A stretch of 9,196 nt of DNA from Ruminiclostridium sp. (GCA_017560855.1 JAFZEB010000155.1:1-9196); one strand, 5' to 3'. Shown: positions 1 through 6,176, counted from the stretch's first letter. Program-made: numbers and translations. Notes: generated by a model from the letters alone, not told the origin.

Positions 1-538
1 GGTCCTGGATACGGTCTGCATAGTTGGAGAGCTTGAAGAAGTATGCCTCCTCCTCTGCGTCCTGGACATCGCGGCCGCAGTCGGGGCACTTGCCCTCCAC
101 CAGCTGGGACTCGGTCCAGAAGGATTCGCAGGGCTTGCAGTACTTGCCCACATACTTGCCCTTGTAGATGTCGCCCTTGTCGTACATCTTCTTAAAGATC
201 TTCTGGATGGCTGCCACGTGGTAGTCGTCGGTGGTACGGATGAAGCGGTCGTTGGAGATGTTCATCAGGTTCCACAGGTCCAGAATGCCCCGGTCGCCCT
301 TGACGATGTTGTCCACGAACTCCTGGGGAGTGGTGCCGGCTTCCTTTGCCTTGTCCTCGATCTTCTGGCCGTGCTCGTCGGTGCCGGTCAGGAACAGAAC
401 GTCGTGGCCGGTCAGGCGCTTATAGCGGGCCATGGCGTCGGTGGCCACGGTGCAGTAGGTGTGGCCGATGTGGAGCTTGTCAGAGGGGTAGTAGATGGGG
501 GTGGTGATATAAAATTTCTTCTTCTGATCTCTTTCCAT
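1..538 (-). CDS. metG: Methionyl-tRNA synthetase, N-terminal part (cut by window edge)
   Basis: This enzyme charges tRNA-Met with methionine in the cytoplasm, using ATP. The 179 visible residues are the N-terminal Rossmann catalytic part. Residues 10-18 read YITTPIYYP, followed by the class I HIGH motif at H23-I24-G25-H26 and the GTDEHGQK block at 52-59. A zinc-binding knuckle in the connective domain has C134-x2-C137 and C151-x2-C154, with a CESFWT context as in the Bacillus-type enzyme. The KMSKS loop and anticodon domain lie beyond the left edge. The ATG at 538 is chosen because GGAGGT (548-553) sits 9 bases upstream and the protein begins right before the conserved YITTPIYY strand. It lies 44 bases downstream of the membrane gene at 583-1461 and has no obvious promoter of its own, so co-transcription is likely. 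A small GCAC-GAGA-GTGC hairpin (556-567) precedes its ribosome binding site. No T-box leader fits in the gap. Identification is firm. Confidence 0.96.
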   Translation of the reverse strand, partial: MERDQKKKFYITTPIYYPSDKLHIGHTYCTVATDAMARYKRLTGHDVLFLTGTDEHGQKIEDKAKEAGTTPQEFVDNIVKGDRGILDLWNLMNISNDRFIRTTDDYHVAAIQKIFKKMYDKGDIYKGKYVGKYCKPCESFWTESQLVEGKCPDCGRDVQDAEEEAYFFKLSNYADRIQD

Positions 539-582
539 GTGTATATGACCTCCATGCACTCTCGTGCTTTGTTTTTCTTGGG

Positions 583-1461
583 TTAGTTTTCGGATTCTGC
601 GGAAGGGATGGGCCCGCAGCCGGTGCAGCCATGGCAGGAACCGCCGCAGGTGGGGGGTGCCTCGAACTTGGGGGGCTCGGGGCGGGCATCGTTGTCCAGC
701 AGGACGGACGCCATGGACACCAGGTAGAACACCATAGCCAGGATGAGGGCTGTGTCCATCAGGGGCAGGCCGTCGCCCAGGACCATGATGCCGAAGGCAC
801 CCGCCAGCAGGCAGACCATGAGGGTGAGGGTCACCTGACCCTTGCCAAAGGCGAAGCCGGGCAGACAGTAGCAGCCCACCATGGACAACAGGATGGCCAC
901 CAGAGAGAGCAGATACCGCTCAATGGTGGGGTCCTGGGCCCAGTTCTGGTAGTTTGCCATGACCCACAGGCAAGATGCAAAGCCGGGCAGCAGGGTCCAG
1001 ATGCTCTTGGCCTGCTGGAAGGACTTCATCTCCTGGGTCACGAACCAGATACCGGCAGCGGCACCCAGGCAGACCACACCCAGGATGGGACGGACCACAG
1101 AGACTTCCCGTGCCATGGTGAAGGTGTTCACGGGACTGCTGACAAAGGCCTCCATGTTGAAAAAGCCCGCCGCTAGGAAGAGACCGGCCGCAGCCAGGGT
1201 GCAGCTGGTCTGGATCATGTTCCCCCGGCCAAAGGCGCTGGTGTAGGCCTTTTCGAAGGTCCGGTGCTTGCCCAGAGACAGGACGATGATGGCAGCCGCC
1301 GTGATGAGAGCCACCGCCCACATGGCGTAGGTGACGGGCACGCCCCCGATAGGCAGGCCGGTACCCGGCTCGAAGGCCTGGACCAGGAAGCGGCTGCGGA
1401 CCACCAGACCGATGAGGCCGCCAAAGACCGCCACGGCAGGCAGGATCAATGCTTTTCGCAT
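583..1461 (-). CDS. Eight-helix membrane protein with cysteine-rich C-terminal tail, function unknown
   Basis: I do not recognise this family. The 292-residue protein has about eight hydrophobic helices (roughly residues 4-21, 44-63, 85-101, 124-142, 154-171, 181-203, 209-229 and 234-255), so it is an integral membrane protein. After the last helix comes a proline-rich linker (RPEPPKFEAPP) and a short tail with C272-x3-C276-x2-C279-x2-C282, also containing His277. That pattern could bind a metal or Fe-S cluster; this is inference, as no enzyme domain accompanies it. The even helix count puts both termini on the same side. The ATG at 1461 is supported by AAGGAG about 9 bases upstream, which lies inside an inverted repeat (1470-1486). 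The gene is the first of a probable two-gene unit with metG; whether the pairing is functional or only positional cannot be told. The reading frame is intact, and opposite-strand frames over it are shadows. Confidence 0.85.
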   Translation of the reverse strand: MRKALILPAVAVFGGLIGLVVRSRFLVQAFEPGTGLPIGGVPVTYAMWAVALITAAAIIVLSLGKHRTFEKAYTSAFGRGNMIQTSCTLAAAGLFLAAGFFNMEAFVSSPVNTFTMAREVSVVRPILGVVCLGAAAGIWFVTQEMKSFQQAKSIWTLLPGFASCLWVMANYQNWAQDPTIERYLLSLVAILLSMVGCYCLPGFAFGKGQVTLTLMVCLLAGAFGIMVLGDGLPLMDTALILAMVFYLVSMASVLLDNDARPEPPKFEAPPTCGGSCHGCTGCGPIPSAESEN

Positions 1462-1469
1462 GAAAAAGG

Positions 1470-1497
1470 ACTCCTTTCCAAGGAGTAGAGGACTCCT
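1470..1497 (-). promoter_or_regulatory. Hairpin able to mask the ribosome binding site of the membrane gene, with a competing upstream hairpin
   Basis: On the minus strand ACTCCTT (1480-1486) and AAGGAGT (1470-1476) are perfectly complementary, separated by 3 bases. The second arm contains the AAGGAG ribosome binding site of the gene starting at 1461. Just upstream on the transcript AGGAGT (1492-1497) can instead pair with ACTCCT (1481-1486) across a 5-base loop. The two stems (7 and 6 bp) share the same middle strand and exclude each other. The complementarity is seen directly; a regulatory role is inference. Confidence 0.45.
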
Positions 1498-1514
1498 AAA
1501 AAATCGTATCTAAT

Positions 1515-1523
1515 ATAATACCA
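1515..1523 (-). promoter_or_regulatory. Possible extended -10 promoter for the leftward membrane gene/metG unit
   Basis: Reading leftward, TATTAT (1515-1520) is preceded directly by TGG (1521-1523), an extended -10 arrangement, about 54 bases upstream of the ATG at 1461. A second TATTAT lies at 1525-1530. No convincing -35 hexamer is found at a 17-base spacing (TGGCGT at 1538-1543 is poor), so the exact promoter is uncertain. The AT-rich character contrasts with the GC-rich genes on both sides. Confidence 0.4.
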
Positions 1524-1618
1524 CATAATATAAGAAAACGCCACGGCGATTTTGCGTTTCCTGTAAATTTTTTATACCGGAAACCCATCCCAGGAAATGA
1601 AGAAAAAATCCTCCCCTC

Positions 1619-1647
1619 TTGCATCATTTTCACAGTTGTGCTATGAT
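1619..1647 (+). promoter_or_regulatory. SigA-type promoter for the helicase operon
   Basis: TTGCAT (1619-1624) and TATGAT (1642-1647) are separated by exactly 17 bases. The -10 box is preceded by TGC, an extended -10 signature that offsets the weak -35. Transcription would begin near 1654, giving a leader of about 30 bases with AAGGA (1672-1676) 7 bases before the ATG at 1684. Confidence 0.65.
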
Positions 1648-1683
1648 AATAGTTAAAATATAAGAGAAATTAAGGAATGTTTT

Positions 1684-2826
1684 ATGGAAATCAACGGCAT
1701 TGAGGTCGAACTGGACCTCCGATACAGCGAAATGAATCTCTCCGAGGGGATCATGAAGGCCCTGGACCAGAAGGGCTTCACCCACGCCACCCCCGTCCAG
1801 GGCGGCGCTATCCCCTGTTTTAAGGAAGGCAAGGACGTGATGGCCAAGGCCCCCACGGGCTCCGGCAAGACCTTCGCCTTCGGCATCCCCATGATCGAAG
1901 CCACCGACCCGGAAGGCACCGACATCACCGGCCTGGTCCTGGCCCCCACCCGTGAGCTGGCCCTTCAGATCCAGGACGAGCTGCGCTCCCTGTGCGCCTT
2001 CCTGCCCGGCATCCGCATTGCCTGCCTCTACGGCGGTCAGCCCATCGACCGGCAGATCACCACCTTGAAGAAGCGTCCCCAGATCATTGTGGCCACCCCC
2101 GGCCGCCTCATGGACCACATGAAGCGCCGGACCGTCCGCCTCCAGCATGTCCAGACCGTGGTGCTGGATGAGGCCGACCGGATGCTGGACATGGGCTTTA
2201 TCAAGGACGTGACCCACATCCTCAAGCAGATCCCCAACCGGAAGAATCTGGGGCTCTTCTCCGCCACCATCTCCCGTGAAGATATGGACATCTCCTGGGT
2301 CTATCAGCGTGACCCGGTGGAGATCGTGGTCCGCCCTGTGGAGGAGAACAAGCCCAAAATCAGCCAGTACCGCATCAAAGTCGACATGGGCGGCAAGGTG
2401 GATCTCCTGGCCGACATTCTGGAAAAGAAGAACCTGGACCGGGTCATCGTCTTCTGCAACACCAAGAACACCACCGACCGGATCACCGGTCTTCTGAAGA
2501 TGAAGGGCATTTCCGCCCAGTGCATCCACGGCGACCTGGGCCAGAAGGTCCGGGAAAAGGTCCTGACCACCTTCCGCAAGGGAGAACTCCGGGTCTTGGT
2601 GGCCACCGACGTGGCCGCCCGCGGTCTGGATATCGACGATGTGGATGCGGTCATCAATTATGATATCCCCGAAGAAGGGGAATACTATGTCCACCGCATT
2701 GGCCGCACCGGCCGTGCCAAGAACCAGGGCGAGGCCTACAACCTCCTGTCCTCCGTGACGGAAGAGATCCGCCTGGACCAGATCGCCCGGAACAACCAGT
2801 ACGACATCCCCACCATCACCATTTGA
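1684..2826 (+). CDS. DEAD-box ATP-dependent RNA helicase, core-only form
   Basis: This enzyme uses ATP to unwind or remodel short RNA duplexes, in processes such as ribosome assembly or mRNA turnover. The 380 residues carry the full motif set in order: Q motif around G31-Q39, motif I APTGSGKT (56-63), Ia APTRELA (87-93), Ib TPGR (138-141), II DEAD (162-165), III SAT (193-195), IV VIFCNT, V RGLDI (313-317) and VI HRIGRTGR (337-344). Both RecA-like domains are complete, and all catalytic residues (K62, D162, E163 and the arginine fingers in motif VI) are present. The protein stops about 36 residues after motif VI, so it lacks the basic or RNA-binding C-terminal extension of CshA, DeaD or DbpA. 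Its exact RNA target therefore cannot be inferred, and I give no gene symbol. It heads an operon: the next gene begins 17 bases after its stop. A good extended -10 promoter and AAGGA support the ATG at 1684. Confidence 0.96.
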   Translation: MEINGIEVELDLRYSEMNLSEGIMKALDQKGFTHATPVQGGAIPCFKEGKDVMAKAPTGSGKTFAFGIPMIEATDPEGTDITGLVLAPTRELALQIQDELRSLCAFLPGIRIACLYGGQPIDRQITTLKKRPQIIVATPGRLMDHMKRRTVRLQHVQTVVLDEADRMLDMGFIKDVTHILKQIPNRKNLGLFSATISREDMDISWVYQRDPVEIVVRPVEENKPKISQYRIKVDMGGKVDLLADILEKKNLDRVIVFCNTKNTTDRITGLLKMKGISAQCIHGDLGQKVREKVLTTFRKGELRVLVATDVAARGLDIDDVDAVINYDIPEEGEYYVHRIGRTGRAKNQGEAYNLLSSVTEEIRLDQIARNNQYDIPTITI

Positions 2827-2843
2827 GATACGACCCAACACCT

Positions 2844-3773
2844 ATGAGAATCTTCCGTGAACCCACCCTGGCAGACCGGGAATGGGTGGAGCCCCTTCTG
2901 CGCAGAGAGGGCATCCCCCTGTGCGCCTATAACTTCACCAACCTCTTCTGCTGGAAGGACACCTACGGCACCCAGATCGCCCGGGACCTGGACCGGGTCC
3001 TGGTCCGCTTCCAGCACTCTGCCCTGGGCCTGGCCTACCTGTGGCCCACCGGCAAGGGCAATCCCCTGCCCGCCCTGAACTTCCTGGAGGAGGATGCCCG
3101 CAGCCAGGGTCAGCCCCTGCGCTTCATCGGCCTCTCCCTCTACCACAAAAACTGGCTGGAGGACTGCTGGCCCCACCGCTTCGAGTTTACCGAAATGCGG
3201 GACAGCTTTGATTACCAGTACGCCATTGACCGACTGGCTGACCTGCCGGGCAAGAAGCTTCAGGCCAAGCGGAACCACATCAACCGCCTCAACGACAACT
3301 ACCCCGACTGGGACTTTACCCCCTTCACCGACGCCGACGCCCAGGCCTGCCTGGATATGAACCGGCTCTGGCAGCAGGAGGCCTTGGCCCGCTCCTCGGA
3401 AGAGGAGCTTCGCAGCGAGCAGACCGCCCTGGAACGAGCCATCCAGCACCGGGAGGCCCTGGGCATGGAGGGCATCGTCCTCCGCTGCGGCGACGAGATC
3501 CTGGGCTTTACCCTGGGGTCCCCCATCAACGACACCATCTTTGACGTCCACTTTGAAAAAGCACGGGCGGACATCCAGGGGGCCTTCCCTGCGGTGAACC
3601 GCTCCTTCGCCCGGTATCTCCGGGACAAATACCCTGACCTCCGCTACCTGGACCGGGAGGAGGACATGGGCATCGAGGGCCTGCGCAAGGCAAAGCTCTC
3701 TTACGGTCCGGACCATTTACAGGTGAACATCTCCGCCGTGGAAACGACGGTCTTGCCCTCGTCAATTCTTTGA
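2844..3773 (+). CDS. DUF2156 protein (phosphatidylglycerol lysyltransferase C-terminal-like, GNAT fold)
   Basis: The 309-residue protein matches the DUF2156 type, which shares its fold with the C-terminal domain of aminoacyl-phosphatidylglycerol synthases (MprF) and is a doubled GNAT-like fold. Marks seen are an N-terminal FREPTLADREWVEPLL stretch, an early NFTNLFCW block, a central KKLQAKRNHINRL segment, and the family's strongly conserved end block DREEDMGIEGLRKAK (270-284) followed by LSYGP. No membrane helices are present, so unlike MprF this is a soluble protein and probably does not flip lipids. A transferase role is inferred from the fold, and the substrate is unknown. I chose the ATG at 2844 because it fits the family's usual N-terminus. 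A TTG at 2823, overlapping the helicase stop, would add seven residues with no recognisable homology. Neither start has a strong ribosome binding site, so translation may be coupled to the helicase. The gene after it is another GNAT-fold protein. Confidence 0.85.
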   Translation: MRIFREPTLADREWVEPLLRREGIPLCAYNFTNLFCWKDTYGTQIARDLDRVLVRFQHSALGLAYLWPTGKGNPLPALNFLEEDARSQGQPLRFIGLSLYHKNWLEDCWPHRFEFTEMRDSFDYQYAIDRLADLPGKKLQAKRNHINRLNDNYPDWDFTPFTDADAQACLDMNRLWQQEALARSSEEELRSEQTALERAIQHREALGMEGIVLRCGDEILGFTLGSPINDTIFDVHFEKARADIQGAFPAVNRSFARYLRDKYPDLRYLDREEDMGIEGLRKAKLSYGPDHLQVNISAVETTVLPSSIL

Positions 3774-3781
3774 GGGTCGAC

Positions 3782-3796
3782 GCTCCCCAAGGGAGC
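3782..3796 (+). other. Small hairpin between DUF2156 and GNAT genes
   Basis: GCTCCC (3782-3787) and GGGAGC (3791-3796) form a 6-bp stem with a CAA loop, 8 bases after the DUF2156 stop. No T-run follows, so it is not an intrinsic terminator. It could be an mRNA processing or stability element, or a worn remnant of the CTCCC/GGGAG palindromes seen at 8035-8148. Confidence 0.4.
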
Positions 3797-3828
3797 AGTG
3801 CCCATTTCTGATAAGGAGGTTTTACACC

Positions 3829-4707
3829 ATGATCACCATTCGCCCCTCCACCCCTGCCGAGATCCCTCAGCAGAAGGACCTCTGGAAGAAGTGCTTCGGC
3901 GACCCCAGCGCCTACATCAACACATTCTATGAGAAGTTCTGTACGGCAGAACAAGTCTTAGTGGTAGAGAACGACGGTGAGATCGACTCCATGGCAGCCG
4001 TGCTCCCGTCCACTCTGCAGCTCCCCGACGGCAGTGAGATCCCGGTGGGCTACATCTACGCCCTGGCCACCAATCCTTACGTCCAGGGCAAGGGCCACGC
4101 CCGCCAGCTGCTGAGCTATGCGGACCAGTATCTGCAGGAAAAGGGTATGAAAGCCATGGTCCTGGTGCCTGCCTCCCCCTCCCTCCATCGATTCTTCTCT
4201 GCCATGGGCATGAGCGAGTGCTTCGGCACCCGGAAGATCGAGCTGCTGACCTCCAACCTGACCGACGACACCGAGGGCTGCTCCATCACCCCTGTCTCCT
4301 CGGCCGAGTATAACACCATCCGTGAGAGCTTCCTGATGGGCACCTTCCACCTGACCTACGATGACCAGCGCATCGAACTGCAGAAGTTCGCCAGCCAGAT
4401 GAGCAAATGCGACCTGTACAAGATCGAGGTGGACGGCGAAGTGGGCTGTGCCGCCATTGAATTCGTCCAGACCCGCCGCCTGCTGGTGAAAGAGCTCATC
4501 ATCTCCCCCAAGAATATGCAGAAGGCTGCCAACCTCATCGGCAAAAACTTTGACGCCTCCGGCTATCATCTGCGGACCCCCGCCTTCTGGGATGGTCTCC
4601 CCGGCAGCTACGCCCAGGCATTCGGCATGATCAAGTGGTATGATTCCAACCTGCGGAACAAGTGGTTCAGCCGGGAGGATGCCTACCTGGGTCTGGCCTT
4701 TGACTAA
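3829..4707 (+). CDS. GNAT-family N-acetyltransferase
   Basis: This is predicted to transfer an acetyl group from acetyl-CoA to an unknown amine. The 292 residues begin with the typical ITIRPSTPAEIPQQKDLW opening and continue with a VVENDGEIDSMAAVLPSTL strand pair. The acetyl-CoA pyrophosphate-binding loop follows at Q86-G87-K88-G89-H90-A91, inside YIYALATNPYVQGKGHAR. After a normal N-terminal GNAT domain (to about residue 140) there are about 150 more residues, including a KCDLYKIEVDGEVGCAAIE strand region that looks like a second, degenerate GNAT half. That makes it longer than a single-domain GNAT, and somewhat Eis-like in layout. It starts 55 bases after the DUF2156 gene with AAGGAGG (3813-3819) at 9-base spacing, and it ends the helicase operon before a strong terminator. 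Substrate and pathway cannot be inferred. Confidence 0.9.
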   Translation: MITIRPSTPAEIPQQKDLWKKCFGDPSAYINTFYEKFCTAEQVLVVENDGEIDSMAAVLPSTLQLPDGSEIPVGYIYALATNPYVQGKGHARQLLSYADQYLQEKGMKAMVLVPASPSLHRFFSAMGMSECFGTRKIELLTSNLTDDTEGCSITPVSSAEYNTIRESFLMGTFHLTYDDQRIELQKFASQMSKCDLYKIEVDGEVGCAAIEFVQTRRLLVKELIISPKNMQKAANLIGKNFDASGYHLRTPAFWDGLPGSYAQAFGMIKWYDSNLRNKWFSREDAYLGLAFD

Positions 4708-4720
4708 ATATTGCTTTTCG

Positions 4721-4750
4721 AAAAAGAGACGCTTCGGCGTCTCTTTTTTT
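4721..4750 (+). terminator. Intrinsic terminator of the helicase/DUF2156/GNAT operon
   Basis: AAAAAGAGACGC (4721-4732) and GCGTCTCTTTTT (4737-4748) form a perfect 12-bp stem capped by a stable TTCG tetraloop, followed by more T residues. It begins 13 bases after the GNAT stop codon. The A-run on the 5' side means it could also act leftward. Confidence 0.93.
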
Positions 4751-4795
4751 GTGCCCCGTCACGCAGGCACGGGCCGATATGGAATCGGCCCCTAC
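4751..4795 (-). repeat. Divergent half-copy of the GTAGGGGC palindromic repeat
   Basis: Read on the minus strand this begins GTAGGGGC, forms a hairpin from GGGCCGAT/ATCGGCCC (4784-4791 with 4771-4778, 5-base loop) and continues GCCCG, exactly the frame of the hairpins at 4823-4898. The stem tip differs in sequence (CGAT/ATCG) but remains self-complementary. A second pairing, GTGCC (4751-4755) with GGCAC (4766-4770), lies next to it. It starts directly after the operon terminator. Confidence 0.75.
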
Positions 4796-4822
4796 AAGGG
4801 TTGTACTGTCCTTTCCGTATTC

Positions 4823-4898
4823 GTAGGGGCGCATCACGATGCGCCCGCCACCCATAGGGTTCGTCCCACGTTGCGGGCGATTCGTGAATCGCCCCTAC
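4823..4898 (+). repeat. 76-bp double-hairpin palindromic repeat, copy A
   Basis: The unit has outer inverted ends GTAGGGGCG...CGCCCCTAC and two internal hairpins. The first is GGGCGCATC (4827-4835) with GATGCGCCC (4838-4846). The second is GGGCGATTC (4875-4883) with GAATCGCCC (4886-4894). A 26-base unpaired spacer (4848-4873) lies between them. The same 76 bp occurs in the same orientation at 8174-8249 with three differences. No target-site duplication is visible. It is non-coding, and the frames over it carry no recognisable protein. Confidence 0.93.
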
Positions 4899-4972
4899 AA
4901 CAACGGTACATCATTTCTTGTAGTGCAGAGACTTACTCCCACCAAATTTTCACCTTTTTCCTGGGAAACCCC

Positions 4973-5001
4973 TTGACAGCAAACCGTATCACTCATATAA
5001 T
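4973..5001 (+). promoter_or_regulatory. Consensus SigA promoter of the GntR-ABC operon
   Basis: TTGACA (4973-4978) and TATAAT (4996-5001) are both perfect consensus hexamers with a 17-base spacer. This is intrinsically a very strong promoter, which suggests it is normally held down by a repressor. The dyad at 4990-5028 covers the -10 box. Transcription would start near 5008, leaving a leader of about 48 bases before the regulator's TTG start. Confidence 0.9.
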
Positions 5002-5028
5002 ACACTTAGAAACCGTATTATTCGAGTG
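4990..5028 (+). promoter_or_regulatory. Probable operator dyad for the GntR/YtrA-type regulator
   Basis: CACTCATATAATAC (4990-5003) and GTATTATTCGAGTG (5015-5028) are inverted repeats that match at 12 of 14 positions, separated by 11 bases. The left arm contains the -10 box, and the dyad centre falls at the expected start of transcription. In addition AAACCGTAT occurs twice as a direct repeat (4981-4989 and 5010-5018). Binding by the product of the gene at 5056 would block RNA polymerase. This is inferred from position and from GntR/YtrA autoregulation in related operons. Confidence 0.7.
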
Positions 5029-5055
5029 ACACACTTTTGGAAAGGAGGAGATTCT

Positions 5056-5442
5056 TTGCTGAACTTTGACCGGCTGACTCTGGACGAGTCCGGCCCCATC
5101 TATCTGCAGATCCTCCGCTATGTGAAGCAGGGCATCGCCGCCGGGACCATCGAGAACGGGGAGGAACTCCCCTCCCGCCGGGTGGTCTCCGCCCTGCTGG
5201 GGGTGAACCCCAACACCGTCCAAAAGGCCTACCGCCTGCTGGAGGAGGAAGGCCTCATCCAGTCCCACACGGGAGCCAAGAGCTGTGTGGTGGCCGATGA
5301 AGCTGCTCGGTCCCGGGTCCGCACCCAGCTGCTGGGCCAGGACGCCCGGGCCATGATATCCGCCATGAAACAGATGGGGGTCACCAGGGAGGAAGCCCTG
5401 GCCCTCCTGGATACCCTTTGGAAGGAGGATGACCAAGCATGA
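5056..5442 (+). CDS. GntR-family transcriptional regulator, YtrA subfamily
   Basis: This is a DNA-binding repressor of about 128 residues. Its N-terminal GntR winged helix-turn-helix carries SGPIYLQILRYVKQGIAAGTI (12-32), the hallmark LPSRR (38-42), and the recognition-helix region GVNPNTVQKAYRLLEEEGLI (49-68). Only a short helical C-terminal segment follows (about residues 85-128, ending in MGVTREEALALLDTLWKE). That size is typical of the YtrA subfamily, which lacks a large ligand-binding domain and dimerises through the short tail. I chose the TTG at 5056 because AGGAGG (5043-5048) lies 7 bases upstream. A GTG at 5026 would place the N-terminus inside the operator dyad and upstream of that ribosome binding site. 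The gene overlaps the next by ATGA at 5439-5442, implying translational coupling. YtrA-type regulators normally repress their own ABC operon, often with induction by cell-wall stress; the inducer here is unknown. Confidence 0.93.
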   Translation: MLNFDRLTLDESGPIYLQILRYVKQGIAAGTIENGEELPSRRVVSALLGVNPNTVQKAYRLLEEEGLIQSHTGAKSCVVADEAARSRVRTQLLGQDARAMISAMKQMGVTREEALALLDTLWKEDDQA

Positions 5443-6176
5443 AGCAACACAAGATCCTGTTCCAACTCTTCCTGCGCCACACCGCCTGGAAGGTTCTGCT
5501 GATCCTGCTGGCCTCGGCGGCCCTTCAAGGGGGCCTTTTCTGGCTGGGGATGCCAGACCCCACCGAAAACAGCCTGGAGGTGGCCCTGGCCCCCATGGTA
5601 TCCAGACTGTGGTGGATCGTCCTCCTCACCTTCGCCGTCATCGTGGGCCTCCTGCTGTCGGCCTCCACCGTCCGGGGCAAGGGCCGCACCGACTACCTGC
5701 TGGACCGGCTGGCCATGCCGCCCAAAGAGGTCATCCTCTGCCAGGGCATCTGCAACACCCTGGCCATCCTCCTGTTCTGGGCTGCCGAAGCCCTCATTCT
5801 CCTGGGCCTGTGCTGGCTCTACGGGGCCAAGGGCGGGTACCTGGGACCCCAGACCATCTTCCTGGCCACCTGGCAGAACGACCTGCTCCACTCCTTCCTC
5901 CCCATGGAAGAAGTGAGCCGCTGGGCCCGGAACCTGATCTGGTCCCTGAGCGTGGGCTTTGCCGCCGCAGCCGGGTCTGCCCAGCTCCGCCGGAAGGGAA
6001 AGGCCATCGGCATCTTCTGCCTCATCGGCTGTTCCGGTGCTATCTTCCGGTGCCCCATGGGAAACCTGGCCCTGGATGTGTTCTACAGCCTGCTGGCCCT
6101 GAGCATCGCCGCCGTGACCCTGTACAACGCCGCCCAAATCGGAAAGGAGGAGGACCATGAAGAAGAAACTTCGTGA
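5439..6176 (+). CDS. ABC transporter membrane subunit (first of three)
   Basis: The 245-residue integral membrane protein has about six hydrophobic helices (roughly 18-38, 57-76, 102-126, 166-184, 190-206 and 210-230). It has no nucleotide-binding motifs, so it is taken as a transmembrane subunit partnering the ATPase at 7280. A cytoplasmic-looking loop after the second helix contains D85-Y86-L87-L88-D89-R90-L91 and C101. This lines up with the YLMRRLPDRWE...RRC motif of the two following proteins, suggesting distant common origin. Start: ATG overlapping the regulator's TGA, with AAGGAGG (5422-5428) upstream. Its 3' end overlaps the next gene by 20 bases. The functional assignment rests on operon context and membrane character, not on a recognised permease motif. 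Confidence 0.82.
   Translation: MKQHKILFQLFLRHTAWKVLLILLASAALQGGLFWLGMPDPTENSLEVALAPMVSRLWWIVLLTFAVIVGLLLSASTVRGKGRTDYLLDRLAMPPKEVILCQGICNTLAILLFWAAEALILLGLCWLYGAKGGYLGPQTIFLATWQNDLLHSFLPMEEVSRWARNLIWSLSVGFAAAAGSAQLRRKGKAIGIFCLIGCSGAIFRCPMGNLALDVFYSLLALSIAAVTLYNAAQIGKEEDHEEETS

Noticed and set aside
1462..1683. T-box or other large riboswitch leader for the metG transcript
   Set aside because: The available leader is short and AT-rich. I see no T-box sequence and no terminator/antiterminator with a U-run.
1630..2841. Long open frame (403 codons) on the minus strand opposite the helicase
   Set aside because: It lies opposite a gene with every DEAD-box motif. Its composition (runs of Gly, Val, Asp, His) is what the reverse frame of GC-rich codons gives, and it shows no protein motif.
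2823..2843. TTG start for the DUF2156 gene overlapping the helicase stop
   Set aside because: The extra seven residues match no family feature, and the ATG at 2844 gives the usual N-terminus. It remains possible, as neither start has a good ribosome binding site.
2736..3716. Minus-strand open frame of 326 codons opposite the DUF2156 gene
   Set aside because: It is a shadow of a GC-rich real gene, with no ribosome binding site or recognisable domain.
3774..3828. Terminator and separate promoter before the GNAT gene
   Set aside because: The 6-bp hairpin at 3782-3796 has no T-run, and no -35/-10 pair is seen, so the GNAT gene is kept in the helicase operon.
4751..4905. CRISPR array or transposon-borne ends
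   Set aside because: The repeats are palindromic hairpin units without evenly spaced unique spacers or cas genes. No transposase and no flanking target-site duplication are visible at either full copy.
4640..5029. Open frame of 129 codons running through the terminator and repeats
   Set aside because: It starts inside the GNAT gene in another frame and crosses the terminator, palindromic repeats and promoter; it has no ribosome binding site and no homology signal.
5026..5055. GTG start for the GntR regulator
   Set aside because: It would begin inside the operator dyad and upstream of the strong AGGAGG that clearly serves the TTG at 5056.
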